Notes: a model not told the origin generated them from the sequence alone. Shown: positions 34,508 to 47,639, numbered from the stretch's first letter. The stretch is 64,000 nt of DNA from Impatiens glandulifera (GCF_907164915.1 NC_061866.1:29343905-29407904), one strand, 5' to 3'. Made by a program: numbers and translations.

Positions 34508-36297
34508 TCATACGTCTCCGCCTTCCGGAGTTGTATTTGTTAGGGGAGTAGGTTGTCCACTTTTCTTCATTAATTGAATCATCTCGGCGAATTGGTCTTT
34601 GAGTGTATTGATTTCCAGCTTACAATTCTCAACTTCTTTCTGTTTTTCTGAATTCTCCAACTTCAATTCAGTCACTGTTTCCTTCAGAGTGTTCACCTCC
34701 AAACTTAGCTTGGTGCTGGAACGATTATCTTGATACACTTGTTTTCGACCCATATATCCGATTCCAAACACCCGCCCGCTAGTGCTCGATCCAGCCGCCT
34801 CCATCCACAATTCAGTGTCGGTTTTTCTTTCTTCTAGTTGAACAGAATTTTGTGTTTCATGGAGCTGACTAAAAGTTTCCTACACATAAAAAAAAATTAT
34901 TAGTACAAATAATAATCTCAACATCATTTATAATAAATAATCATATGTATCATTGAATAAAACTTACCACAACTTCTGCTGCCCTGCTCCCACTCCAAGT
35001 ACCATCTTTTTTTTTAAACGTTTTTTCAAATGTTTCAAGAATGGTTGGGAGTCTTCCTAGTTCCCGTGCCTTTCAAGAAATATATAATAATTTCATTTAG
35101 AAAATAAATATGAATTGAATACTAAAAAAGTAACTAAATTACTTACTAATCTTCTCTGATGTTCTTCCGCCGTTATGGAACCACCGCAGTACGTCGCCCC
35201 ACCATTTGACGTGTAATCGTGTCTATGTCCTTTAGCTTTAGTGCACTTCTCTGAATATTTAGGTTCTTCAAAGTTAATTTTCATTTGCGCCCAGTCTTCC
35301 AGTGTGACATGTGGTGGCTTCTTCATTGCTGCTTTTGCCCTAGTTATGAAATTCCTTATCTTCGTACCCGCCTTCTTCTTAAAAAGTTTGTTTACATCCC
35401 CCTCTGAGACTAGATCCCACTCAAACATCTCCTTCAATAAGTAATTGAAATTAGTTTTGGATTTGAAACAATTTTTAATATTTAAAAGTATGTAAGTTTT
35501 TGATTATCACTTACCGTAAAATGTTCCCACCATGTGTTTTTAATGTCTTCCGGCACTTGATTCCAATTTAAATACGCCCCCCTCCAATATCCCGTTACTA
35601 TCCGATGTATATCTTTCAAGATATCTGGAATGAAGCTGTAGAAACAAAAATATATTAGTTACATTTGTCAATTGTTAGAGATAACATTTACCTATTGAAA
35701 CTTACTTTTCTCCATTAACCTCGATGTACGTCTTAGAAGATTTACAAACACTAGCTATCCCGTCCTCCGCCCTTATATCATCATGATCAGCAACATTTGA
35801 GGTTGGATGAGTTGGGATTGGATCTTCAAGGACGAGTGCATGATTGTTGAATGTTTCTGGCCGGTCTGATTGAGTCTCCAAACCAGCAGATGATACTGGT
35901 TGGAGAGTTGATACATCATGGCTGGGAGTTGGTTGTTTGGATGTTTTATTTTGTTTTTGGAGTTGAGTCGGGTTTGGTGATTTAGGAGTAGAGACAACTA
36001 GTCGTTTAGGATCCATTTTTTTTTTCTGTGGGGATTGTCTTCTTGAAACAACTTTAGACGTTTTTTTAGGTACTGGGGATATTTCAATTCTAGGGCGTTT
36101 AGAGTTTGCACCAATCTTCTTGGCAGGTGCATTAATTTTGGGTCGAATTGTTTCCTGAAATCGATAATCAAAAAACATTATTGAAAATAATATTAGCATA
36201 TTAGTAACAACATCTTTGAAATCTAGGATTTTAGAAATCTTACGACTTCAAATTCTGTATCAGTGTCTTCATCGTCTATCCTCTTTCGTCTAGGCAT
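34508..36297 (-). CDS. TNP1/Ptta-type CACTA accessory protein, intact
   Basis: Exons 36297-36244, 36154-35706, 35635-35515, 35431-35147, 35069-34968 and 34879-34508 join in frame to 1383 nt (460 aa). The N-terminus is basic (MPRRKRIDDEDTDTEFEV), followed by a Pro/Lys/Ser-rich linker to about residue 168. The conserved plant transposase (Ptta/En/Spm, Transposase_24-like) region follows: DIHRIVTGYWRGAYLNW with NTWWEHF, then the KIRNFITRAKAAMKK and EDWAQMK stretch, QRRL, and LETFEKTFKKKDGTWSGSRA. The C-terminal 100 residues form a heptad-like coiled coil (LSLEVNTLKETVTELKLENS). Such proteins bind subterminal repeats and assist the transposase. The gene lies downstream of the transposase on the same strand. 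No stop or frameshift was found. Confidence 0.85.
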
Positions 36298-36476
36298 CCT
36301 CTCCTTTTGATGAATTGGGAGAAATAAACTATATAAATATCAATAGCACTAGGACAGCCAAATCCTGGAGGAAATTGAGAAGTAAATATTCAATTACTAG
36401 TTCCTTAATAAGCTGTGTTTCTTAACTTGTAACTGAAAATGATATACATCACTAAATTTATTTAATATTTTACTTG

Positions 36477-38345
36477 ATTAAATAGTTGAAAATTAAGAAG
36501 TAAAAGAAACAAAAGCATTGAAACAAAAGTAAAAGTACTAATCGACCTTATCAAATAAATACCCATCAAGAAATGAGCCAGGAACTCAACCTAGATGAAA
36601 AGTTCTACCATTTCAAAGAAAAACAATAAATCATAACAAACAAATACACATCAAGAGATAAGCTAAGGAAGCTCAATTGACAATTGGAATGAATAATACT
36701 ATGCAGATCAAATAAGCAGATGAAATGAATGCAAGAAATTAACTTTAATGTTAGACGGAAAATCAAACATAATATCTCAAGGTACTAATCAAATTGAAAT
36801 ATGGTAGCTTTCAGAATTCAACAAATAATATGATCATGCTATTCCTATAAGATCTGAAAGGGATATATATCTATAGTTTTAGCTAGCTAATAGAAGGTGG
36901 GACAAAAATCATCTTTTACCATGTGTTCTCCTTCTGCAAATATGCATAAAAAACAGTCATCAAAGGTTTAAATGTTTCTTTTAGACTTGTATAAATAAAC
37001 AAGGTATTACCAAAGTCTTTTGTAAACAAAGGTATAAAAGGAATTCTAATAGCGAAGAAAGTACAATTTTCTAGAAAGATAATAATCCTGAAAAAGAAAT
37101 AAACCTTTGATGAAATAAGAACTTTTTCTAGTATCAATGGAACAATAAAGTCTTGAGTTCCCAATTTGCCAAACCTAGCTAGTCATTACTTTGTCAAATG
37201 AAAGAAGGGCTACAAGGTAAGTTCAGATAGGAAAAAGGAGTAGAATGAAGAATAGACAAAATATTTAATATAATGAAACTTAGATGTTACCAAAAAGCAA
37301 GTGAAGAAACAAAATACACATGTCGACTTAAGCAAGGTCTGTCACTCTATATGCCTTATGCTAAAGAACGAAAAAAGTATTCACTACATATATATGTAAT
37401 TAATCATTCGCATACAGTCAAATTTTCCAATGCCTAATGCTAAAGAACGAAAAAAGTATTGATTATATATACATATGTGATTGATCATTCGCATACAGTC
37501 AAGTTTTCCATTGACCTAAAACATTATTTCATCATATTTTAATTCTTGAGAAACTGTAAATAAACAATAACAATGAAAATTGATTAAATAGTTGAAAATT
37601 AAGAAATAAAAGAAACAAAAGCATTGAAACAAAATTAAAAGTACTAATTGACCTTATCAAATAAATACCCATCAAGAAATGAGCCAGGAACTCAACCTAG
37701 ATGAAAAGTTCTACCATTTCACAGAAAAACAATAAATCATAACAAACAAATACACATCAAGAGATAAGCTAAGGAAGCTCAATTGACAATTGGAATGAAT
37801 AATACTATGCAGATCAAATAAGCAGATGAAATGAATGCAAGAAATTAACTTTAATGTTAGACGGAAAATCAAACATAATATCTCAATGTACTAATCAAAT
37901 TGAAATATGGTAGCTTTCAGAATTCAACAAATAATATGATTATGTTATTCCTATAAGATTTGAAAGGGATATATATCTATAAGTTTTAGCTAGTTAATGG
38001 AAGATGGGACAAAAATCATCTTTACCATGTGTTTTTTTTTCTGCAAATATGCATAAAAAGCAGTCATCAAGGGTTTAAATGTTTCTTTTAGACTTGTATA
38101 AATAAAAAAGGTATTACCAAAGTCTGTCACTCTATATGCCTTATGCTAAAGAACGAAAAAAGTATTGACTACATATATATGTGATTAATCATTCGCATAC
38201 AGTCAAATTTTCCAATGCCTAATACTAAAGAATGAAAAAAGTATTGATTATATATATATGTGATAGATCATTCGCATACAGTCAAGTTTTCCATTGACCT
38301 AAAACATATTTTAATTCTTGAGAAACTGTAAATAAACAATAACAA
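36477..38345. repeat. Internal direct duplication in the CACTA element
   Basis: 36477-37560 and 37582-38345 are direct copies, more than 90% alike by eye. The second lacks about 320 bases matching 37018-37338. Within each, an approximately 85-base unit (TAAAGAACGAAAAAAGTATT to CATTCGCATACAGTCAA) is itself repeated twice. It lies in the non-coding interval upstream of the TNP1-type gene, possibly in its promoter or a 5' intron. Confidence 0.85.
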
Positions 38346-38379
38346 TGAAAGATTAAGATAGAGTTAGAGATACCTGGAA

Positions 38380-38770
38380 CGTTATCCTGTAGAGGGTTTC
38401 GCGACTAGAGGATTTTAGGGATTCGCGATTAGACGGTTTTAGGGTTTCGCGACTGGAGGGTTTCAGGGTATCGCGACTGGAGACGGCTGGAGAAAGAGAG
38501 TCGTGGTGCTAGAGACAGAGATGGAGATAAACGGAGGCTGGAGGCGGCTGGAGATGAAAATAGACGGCAGCTGGAGGAGGATGGAGAAAGAGGGTCACGG
38601 TGCTGGAGACGGTGATGAAGATAGATGGAGGCTGGAGGCGGCTGAAGGCGGCTGGAGATGAAGATAGAAGGAGACTAGAGGCGGCTGAAGATGAAGATAG
38701 ACGGAGGCGGCTGGAGATGAAGATGGAGGCTAAAGGATGTTTGGAGACGAAGATAGGTCGTAATGGAAGG
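38380..38770. repeat. GC-richer minisatellite (GGCTGGAGATGAAGATAGA type) in the CACTA element
   Basis: Tandem units such as GGCTGGAGATGAAGATAGA and TTTCGCGACTGGAGGG-type words stand out as GC-rich in AT-rich DNA. The open frame at 38600-38815 is this repeat read through and is not a gene. The position, upstream of the TNP1-type gene, matches the GC-rich blocks of the CACTA relic at 18140-18400 and 21655-21715, so it may mark that gene's promoter and first exon. Confidence 0.7.
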
Positions 38771-39219
38771 AGAGAGAAATATTTTTTGGAAATGAAATAT
38801 TTTGGGGGGACTTAGGCGGAAAAATAAAATAAACGGGCGGGTAAATTTTTTTAGGGTAATTGGTCTTGCATTAAACTTAGCTCTAAACGGAATTTAGTGC
38901 CAATCTGGGCTAAGTTTTGCACTACTTTCCTTTAACCATTAGTGCGGATTTTAATACAATTCCAATGGCATTTTAAGTAAATATTTTTCAGCTCTCGGGT
39001 AGATTTTTGCTATTTGGCCTTGCATTAAACATAGCTCTAAGCAAAGTTTCCTTTAACCCTCTGCGCTAACCCTTGCAGTACTTTCCCTTAACCCTCTACA
39101 CTAACTCTTGCAATACTTTCATTTAATCATAAGTAAATTCCTATATGCGTTAAGGCTTGCAATACTCTTTTTACAATGTCAGTGCCGAAGATAGTGCAAG
39201 ATCTCTTTTGCACTAAAAT

Positions 39220-39660
39220 TAACCATAATATACTATATAATTCACCATTATATACCATAAAATTCACCATAATATCCCATAAAAATCTTTAAAATATACC
39301 ATAAAATTCACCATAATATACCATAAAAGTATCCATAATATACTATAAAATTTATCATAATATAACATAAAAATCTTTAAAATATACCATAAAATTCATC
39401 ATAATATACCTTAAAAGTCACCATAATGTACCATAATATTCACCATAATATATCATAGTATACCATAAAAATCCTTAAAATATACCATAAAATTCACCAT
39501 AATATACCATAAAAGTGACCATAATATACCATAAAAATCCTTAAAATATACCATAAAGTTACCATAATATTCATTAAAATATACCATAAAATTTACCATA
39601 ACATTGATTAAAATATACCATAAAATTCACCATAATATATCATAATATAAATCATTTGAC
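39220..39660. repeat. ACCATAATATACCATAAAA-type minisatellite
   Basis: About 18 degenerate units of roughly 22-26 bases built from ATACCATAAAATTCACCATA, ending just downstream of the transposase stop codon. Confidence 0.9.
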
Positions 39661-39671
39661 TCGTTAGGAAT

Positions 39672-42600
39672 CTAAAACATGTCATCTCCGGATTGTTCTT
39701 CCCCTAATATAGGTTCAACATCTTCATTTGTACTATAATATGAATCACTTACGTTTTCAGTTTCCTCCGAACCACTCTCATGCGATTCAATTTCATCTGA
39801 TCCGTCTAACTCAACATTCAGAATATTTGGGTCACTCAAATCATTAACATTGTACAACGGTATATCAAGGGGAATATACAATTCAATGGTTGGATACTCC
39901 TGTTGATACTCCACCTCCACTTCATTTTTCCATATTTCCTCAATCTTTCCCCTTGCTTTTGTTTTACAAACGGCCAACCATTCACAATTAGGATCATTCA
40001 TTGGGGTTGGATAGTTCGAATAATAAACTTGTATGGCTTGTTGTGCAAGAACAAATGGATCGTATTTCCTCAATCTATGTTTCATGTTAACGTCAATCAA
40101 TCTGTAGGTAGGATTAACTCTAGTACCTCTTGTTGGATCAAACCATATGCATCGGAATAGAACAACACGTAAACATGGACCTGGGTATTGTAATTCAATA
40201 ATCTCTTCCAAAAGTCCATAGTAATCGACATCGTTTGCATGAACGGAAATACCACTATTCATCGTTGATCTATTAGAACCGTAATCACCTGCCCTCCACA
40301 CATAACCGTTGATGAAGTAAGTTGAATATGTGGTTGCAGGCGTTTTAGGACCAAATGAGATGAAATAAGGTAGATCTTTTTCCGTATTCCGTCGATTGTC
40401 TTGTACAACCTGAAAACTAATTAATGAACACCATGTGTTGAACCAAATAAGATCAATTTTCAATCAAAGTGAAATAATTAGTTCATCACCTTTGATCGGA
40501 ACCATGATGAGAATTGACAAACTATTTCATCCGGATCTAACCCGACATTCATGTCACAAAAGGCCCTACAATCATAATATAAATTTTAAGCAAACAAATT
40601 TATAATTGAAATTCAAATTAATAATTCGCTACCTATAATATGGATCCACCTCCGGACAATTCAATAGGACATAATTGTGAGCCGATAAAGTTTCTTGGCT
40701 TGACATAAATCTCTTTGATGAACCACCAGTTCCACGTCCAAGGTAATTGAAAATCGAAATCGGTGGTTCTGTTATGTTTACAGGCCCTTCAGTGTTCCTT
40801 TGTGGTTGTCTTTGTTTGCAACTCACCTTCGATTCAAAATAATATGAAGCAAACGTGGATATTTCTTCTAGAATATAGGCATTGCATATGGACGCTTCTA
40901 TTCTGGCTTTGTTTTTCACCTTTTGCTTCACACTCTTTAGAAACCTAAATAGAAATTTGGAAAAATGTATTACAACTATAAATAAAATTATGGGAAAATA
41001 TAATTTGAATATAGGCAACATACCTTTCGAATGGATACATCCATCTGTATTGTACAGGACCACCTATTTTTGCTTCATATGGTAAATGTATCAAAAGATG
41101 CTCCATTGAATCAAAGAAGGAGGGTGGAAAAATCTTCTCCAAGTTGCATAAAATTACCGGAATTTGAGAGTGCAAGTTATCCACTTGATCTGAGCTCAAA
41201 GTTCTACCACTTAGGTCATTCATGAAATTACTTAAATCCGCAAGTGTTCCCCATACAAATTTAGGTAGTAATCTCCTAAATGCAATAGGCAATAATCTTT
41301 CTAAAAAAACATGACAATCGTGACTTTTGAATCCAATCAACCTTGATTCGGTTGTGTCAACGCACCGTGACAAATTTGACGCATAACCATCCGGAAATTT
41401 CAAGGTCTTCACCCATTTACAAATTATCATGTTTTCTGTTTTCGTCAAACTATATGAAGCCTTGTTAGGCTTTCGAGAAGTTGTATTAGGATCAACATGT
41501 AGCTCCGGACGATTGCAAACAAGAAACATATCCTTCCTAGCGTTAAGGTTGTCTTTTGTCTTTCCCTTCACATTCATAACCGTATTTATGATGTTTTCAA
41601 ACACGTTCTTTTCGATATGCATAAAATCCAAGTTGTGTCGAATTAGAAGTTTACCCCAATATGGAAGTTCCCAGAAGATACTTCTCTTAGTCCACTTGTG
41701 ATAATCACCGAATCCATGAGGATATTCATTGGGAGCTTCACTAACAAGCTTCAAATGGGAAATTTCTGTCCATATTTCATCTCCATCCTTAATATGAGGA
41801 TGAATAGTTCTTTCCACCCGGTTTTTTGTAAAATGTTGCGTGTCATGTCTGTAAGGATGCTCCAATGGCAAGAATTGTCTATGACAATCAAAGTAGCAAG
41901 CTTTTCGACCGTATTTCAATCGGAAGGATTTAGATTTTTTCATGCATATCGGACAACTATCGATTCCATGTGTACTCCAGCCTGATAACATTCCATAAGC
42001 CGGAAAATCACTAACCGTCCACAACAACATTGCCTTCATGATAAACGTGTCACCTCGAGAAACGTCATAAGTAGGAACACCTACATTCCATAACATTTTT
42101 AGCTCATCTATCAACGGTTGAAGGAAAATATCGATTTTTCTTTGAGGACTTTTTGGCCCGGGAATAATCAATGAAATAAACATATACGGTGATTTCATGC
42201 ACATCCCCGGTGGTAGATTGTACGGTGTTAGAATAACTGGCCAGCATGAATATGCTTTTCCATATTGTCCGAAAGGAGCAAATCCATCTGAACATAGTCC
42301 TAATCGAACATTTCTATGTTCAAGTGCAAATATTGGATGATGGTGATCAAACCTCTTCCAAGCCTCTCCATCTGACGGATGACACATGATCTCGGGTTTA
42401 TTGACATGACGACCATGCCATGTCATGTGAGGTGCTGTCACATTTGAGGTGTACAACCTTTGCAATCTGGGAGCTAGTGGTAAATAAAATAGTTGTTTGT
42501 GGGGCTTTAGTTTACGAACATTTTCTTTGTATCGAGATTGATGACAAAAGCTACATGATTGTTTATCAATATCTTCCCCCCAAAAAAGCATGCAACCATC

Positions 42601-43275
42601 TCTACATACATCTATTCTAATCACGGGCAAACCCAAATCTTCAACCAATTTCTTCATGCTATAATAACTATCCGGCATGCAATTGTCTTTGGGTAACATT
42701 GATCTAATGTAGTCAAGATTTTGATTGACAGCACGTTCGGACCAATTGTTCTCGGATTTCATGTTAAGATGTTTCACAGTTGCAGATAGTTTACTCTCGC
42801 TATCATTACCAGGCCAGATTGGTTGATGTGCCGCGTTCAATGCTTTCCAAAACCTTTCTGATAAAATATATGTGTTAAAATTGGAAGAGGTTGATGCTTC
42901 ATTTTCCACATTTGGTTGGAAACTAGAATCCATGTCATGTATCATTGACTCATACCGATTTGTTGTTCTTTCATTGTAACCGAGCGAAGGTCTTTTACGT
43001 CGAAAGGTGTATACATTCGAGGTTTGACTAGATTCCCCATTAGCTGACCACGTATGATAGTTTGCCATGAATCCATGCTTAATCAAATGACTAAGGCACA
43101 AATCTGACTTAATGTACTTTTGAATACGACATTTTAAGCAAGGGCACCTTATTTTTTCACCATCCATATAACCGAGTTGAGTTGTGGCAAATGAAATGAA
43201 CTCTTGCACTCCTTTTAAAAAATCTTCCATACTTTCAGGGTTTCTCGTATACATCCAATCACGGTCAGACCTCAT
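39672..43275 (-). CDS. TNP2-type CACTA transposase, intact
   Basis: Exons 43275-41024, 40944-40633, 40565-40490 and 40409-39672 join in frame to 3378 nt (1125 aa), each border with GT-AG. The N-terminal transposase-associated domain (DRDWMYTRNPESMEDF, CPCLKCRIQKYI) spans about residues 4-80. The Transposase_21 core follows (YPHGFG; SCWPVILTPYNLPPGMCMK; YDVSRGDTFIMKAMLLWTV; GIDSCPICMKKSKSFRLKYG), then a DFMHIEKNVFENI stretch and a DUF4218-like part (LSSDQVDNLHSQIPVILCNL; EHLLIHLPYEAKIGGPVQYR) that crosses into exon 2. A DUF4216-like C-terminus (DVDYYGLLEEIIELQY; WFDPTRGTRVNPTYRL; FVLAQQAIQVYY) and an acidic tail end the protein. It cuts and joins the element's ends. Full length and no lesions suggest it could be active. 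A 5' non-coding exon may end at about 43488. Confidence 0.93.
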
Positions 43276-43735
43276 TTGTAGTTATGTATATAATTTAGAT
43301 GCAATTCTATTGAAACAATACCTACTAAAAGCAAAAAAAATAATGGTTATCTATTATTATAGATTAAAAGATCTTCATTCACTAAATCAATATGTTTACA
43401 TATAAGTCAATGAATATATATATATATAAACATAATTAGTCAATGAATAAATAAAGTAAGTGATATTGGAGTTTGTAGACATAATTACCTTGAAATACAA
43501 AACCAATGTATTGATGTTCTTGATTTTGGTGATCAATGTATGAAGATCTTCTATAAGTTGGTGATGAAAGATAGAGTTTAGGAAAAGAAAATGATAGATG
43601 AACGATGTAAAATGATAAAGAAATGTAGAGAAAAGATGGAGATAGAATAAAGGAAAATGAAGAAGAAGAATTAAATAAAGTTGGTAAAGAAGTACATGGG
43701 TAGATGTGGTTGGTGAGAAATAATTAATAGAATCT
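43276..43735 (-). promoter_or_regulatory. Likely transposase 5' leader and promoter region
   Basis: On the minus strand a TTGTATTTCAAG sequence is followed by GGTAAT at about 43488, a good splice donor. The same TTGTATTTCAAGGT word lies in the CACTA relic at about 18147, upstream of its transposase. This suggests a conserved non-coding first exon shared by both elements. The 120-aa open frame at 43758-43396 is a low-complexity read-through. Confidence 0.4.
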
Positions 43736-45050
43736 GCACTATTTCTTGCAATACACATCTAAATTGTTAGTGCAAACGCTAATGCAATATAATTTTCTAA
43801 ATGAGTTATTGGAAATACTAGTGCACACGAATATAGGAGAATTCTACCCGAGAGTTCAAAAATAATTACAATTTATGTCATTCGATATGCACTATTTCTC
43901 GCAATACACATCCAAATTGTTAGTGCAAACGCTAATGTAGTATAATTTTCTAAATGAGTTAGTGCAAATATTAGTGCACACTAATATAAGAGATTTCTAC
44001 CCGAGAGTTAAAAAATAATTACAATTTATGACATTCGATCTGCACTATTTTTCGCAATACACATCCAAATTGTTAGTGCAAACGCTAATGCAGTATAATT
44101 TTCTAAATGAGTTAGTGCAAATATTAGTGCACACTAATATAGGAGATTTCTACCCGAGAGTTCAAAAATAATTACAATTTATGCTATTCGATCTGCACTA
44201 TTTCTCGCAATACACATCCATATTGTTAGTGCAAACGCTAATGCAGTATAATTTTCTAAATGGGTTAGTGCAAATACTAGTGCACACTAATATAAGAGAT
44301 TTCTACCCGAGAGTTTAAAAATAATTACAATTTATGAAATTCGATGTGCACTATTTCTCGCAATATATATCAAAATTGTTAGTGCAAACGTTAATGCGGT
44401 ATAATTTTTTAATAAGTTAGTGCAAATACTAGTGCACACTAATATAGGAGATTTCTACCCGAGAGTTCAAAAATAATTATATTTTATGACATTCGATCTG
44501 TACTATTTCCCGCAGTACACATCCAAATTGTTAGTGCAAACACTAATGCAATATAATTTTCTAAATGAGTTAGTGAAAATATTAGTGCACACTAATATAG
44601 AGAAATTCTACCCAAGTGTTCAAAAATAATAACAATTTATGTCATTCGAGTTCCATTAATTCTCGCAATACACATCCAAATTGTTAGTGCAAATGCTAAT
44701 GCGGTATAATTTTCTAAATGGGTTAGTGCAAATACTAGTGCACACTAATACAAGAGATTTCTACCCGAGAGTTCAAAAATAATTATAATTTATGACATTC
44801 GATCTGCACTATTTCTCGCAATACACATCCAAATTGTTAGTGCAAACGCTAATGCAGTATAATTTTCTAAATAAGTTAGTGCAAATATTAGTGCACACTA
44901 ATATAGAGGAATTCTACCCAAGAGCTCAAAAATAATAACAATTTATGTCATTCAAGTTCCATGAATTCTCGCAATACACATCCAAATTATTAGTGCAAAC
45001 ATTAATGAAATATAATTTTCTAAATGGGTTAGTGCTTAAATTAGTGCACC
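43736..45050. repeat. Right subterminal array: nine 153-bp tandem repeats
   Basis: Nine copies of a unit of about 153 bases, marked by AATTGTTAGTGCAAAC near 43762, 43916, 44069, 44222, 44375, 44529, 44679, 44832 and 44985. Each also has CTCGCAATACACATCC, TTAGTGCACACTAATAT and TTCTACCCGAGAGTTCAAAA. The copies are very alike. The TTAGTGCAAA and TTTGCAC words resemble the terminal TTTGCAA. Confidence 0.95.
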
Positions 45051-46098
45051 TAAGAGTTCAAAAATATAAATTTATATACCTTATTGTAAATGTTGTTGCG
45101 GAAAGATCATGAACGATTTTATTTAATAGGTATAGCAATTAAGTTTGCACTAATGGGTATGAAAACGTTTGAACATATATCCTAAGTATAAATTTATATA
45201 ACTTACTGCAAATGTAATTGCGGACAATTTATAAACGATTATGTTTAATACGAATAGCAATTATCTTTGCACTGATGGGTATGAAAACATTTGAAAATAT
45301 ATCATAAGTATAAATTTATATATATTAATGCAAATCCTATTGCGAACAGTTTATGAACAATTATATTTAATAGCACTAGCAATTACGTTTGCAGTGATTG
45401 GTATTAAATTTAATAAATTACTGTAAATTATATTGCGAAATAATTATAAATGATTATTTTCAATATGAATAGCATTTATATTTGTACTAATGGTATGAAA
45501 ATAATTGATAAGTAAAAATTTATATAAATTAATGCAAATCCTATTGCGAAAGGATTTTGAATACTTAAAAAGATTCTTAAAAAAATATAAAATACTAGTG
45601 TAATATATTTTGCAATGATATTCTATCATTGTACTGCAGATCTAGTTGCGAATAAATTATTTATTTGTGTTATTGCAATATATAGTACACATTTAATTAA
45701 CAAAACCAATACAGTTATTTTATATTTATATTTGCAATTAAAAAAGCCTTATGTGTTTATTATTTGATACAATAGTTAATGGAAATATAACTTATTGCTA
45801 AATATTTTGCAAACATTAATATTTAATTTATTTTGCGAAAATATTTGCATCTTTCGTAATTTTTCTTATTACTATATTTATTGCAGACTTATATTCATAA
45901 AATTTTTGAAAAAATATTATATTTTATCATTTATAGTGATATATTTTGCAATATATATTTTTTTGATTTTATTTTACGTGAAAATATATCTTTATTGTAA
46001 TAACTGATGCAATTTTTGCAATGGTAAGTTATTTCAATGCAATTTCAAATGCAGTTCTTAAAAATTAGCATTAATAAATTATTTGTTGCACGAAAATA
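45051..46098. repeat. Right outer subterminal region of the CACTA element
   Basis: Looser repeats of about 120 bases with AAATTTATAT, ATTGCGAA and TTTGCACTAATGG words, then AT-rich sequence dense in TTGCAA-type words up to the terminal inverted repeat. No gene. Confidence 0.75.
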
Positions 46099-46125
46099 TT
46101 GCAAATCGACAGTTTTTTTGTAGTG

Positions 46126-47639
46126 TTCAAAGATTTTATGAAGGATTGATTGATACTCATCAATAAGACCAATTTATTCTAGTTAGTTAGTTCTAAAATA
46201 TTTTTTTAATGGAGATTCTTTTGCAAATTTAAAATCATAGGTAGCTTTCTTGTTTCCTTGACAATTTATAAATCCATCTCGAAAGTTTGAAGACAACTAC
46301 TAAAACTTATATTATTCAAAAACTGCAAGAAAACTGTATATTTAATCATTTAAATAAGATAAAAAAAATTCATAATCGTGTCTTATTTGGTTTATGTATA
46401 GGCGTCTTATCATTGTATTTTACACATAATTTCAATTTGTCTCACTCTCTTTAATTACTTCATCTTTACCAACAATTTCAAATTTAACTTGTTCTTTTTT
46501 GTTTTTTTATTGGAGATTCTTTTGCAAATTTAAAATCATAAGTAACTTCTTGTTACCTTGACAATTTATAAATCCATCTCGAAAGTTTGAAGACAACTAC
46601 TAACAAATATATTATTAAAAAACTGCAAGAAAACTGTATATTTGATCATTTAAATAAGATTAAAAAAAAGTCATCATCAAATCGTGTCTTATTTGGTTTA
46701 TGTATAGGGCGTCTTAACATTGTTTTTTACATATAATTTCAATTTGTCTCACTCTCTTTAATTACCTCATCTTTACTAACAATTTCAAATTTAACTTGTT
46801 GACATAAAAATAATTGAAAAGTTAAAAAGATCGAGGAGAAAACATAATAAAGAATATAATAGCAACATGCAGATTCATATTAACTTAAGAAATTTTTTTT
46901 TAAATACAAGCATATCTTCTCATTAACTTTCAATTTAAGTTGACTCAAAGTACTTAAAAAACTTTCTCTTCAATGATTAAACTCATATTTCCACTGACCA
47001 AGTATAAACAATACATATATAAACAAATAAATTTTAAACGACATTGTAATAATAGAAGTGAGATGAAACTATACATAATTATGTTGTTATAACCTAAAGT
47101 CTTAAATGTTAAACTTCTGAAGATATAATACGACAAAATAGACATTTATTAATTCGTACAATTCTTAACTCGTGATAGATCTTCGACTAGACTAGAGTTT
47201 CAGTAACAATCAATAATTCCATATATTTTGGAATAATTTAACAATGATTTTTTTTTTATCTTCTACTCTTGACCCCCATATTTTGCAAGCTATATGTTGT
47301 ATATAGAAACTTCCCAAAATAAAACAACAATCTATACAGAAAATCAAACATTAATTCAGCCAGTGCATACATATGTATGCATAATGATGTTTATAATTTG
47401 GGGCCAGTAATTACCTCTTTCAAATCCCCATAAACAAGTCTTGTTCGGTAGAACTTAAATTCCCTCTACAACAAATCAACATACTTCATACATGTTCATA
47501 TTTATTACAAATGATCAATGTAGAGAAGGCAAGGCTATTAATTTCTTTAAATATACTTTCCTTAATTAATAATAGTTCATGTGTTTCTTTTATTTCTTTC
47601 TTTTTCATCAGTTTTGAAACATAAAAAATAATTAATATA
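46126..47639. other. Unit D sequence right of the CACTA insertion
   Basis: Resumes the duplicated unit at the equivalent of about 1315 in unit A and follows it in diverged form to about 2640. A 230-base piece (TGGAGATTCTTTTGCAAATT onward) is tandemly duplicated at about 46209 and 46510. No gene. Confidence 0.75.

Larger units (their letters stand above)
32223..46125 (-). mobile_element. Complete CACTA (En/Spm-type) transposon, 13.9 kb
   Basis: The left end reads CACTACAAAAAAACGGTC and the right end, read inward on the other strand, CACTACAAAAAAACTGTC. The terminal inverted repeats match over about 27 bases with two mismatches. The flanks are TTC at 32220-32222 and TTC at 46126-46128, the 3-bp target-site duplication expected for CACTA elements. 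Both genes (transposase 43275-39672; TNP1-type 36297-34508) lie on the minus strand with open frames across all predicted splices. Subterminal repeats of about 155-160 bp fill both ends, and TTTGCAAT-type words recur throughout. The outer flanks match unit A at about 1070 and 1315. The element looks potentially autonomous. Confidence 0.95.

Noticed and set aside
38600..38815. 71-aa charged open frame on the plus strand
   Set aside because: It is a read-through of the GGCTGGAGATGAAG minisatellite inside the CACTA element.
43396..43758. 120-aa minus-strand open frame upstream of the transposase
   Set aside because: Low-complexity hydrophobic read-through of T-rich DNA at the start of the subterminal array.
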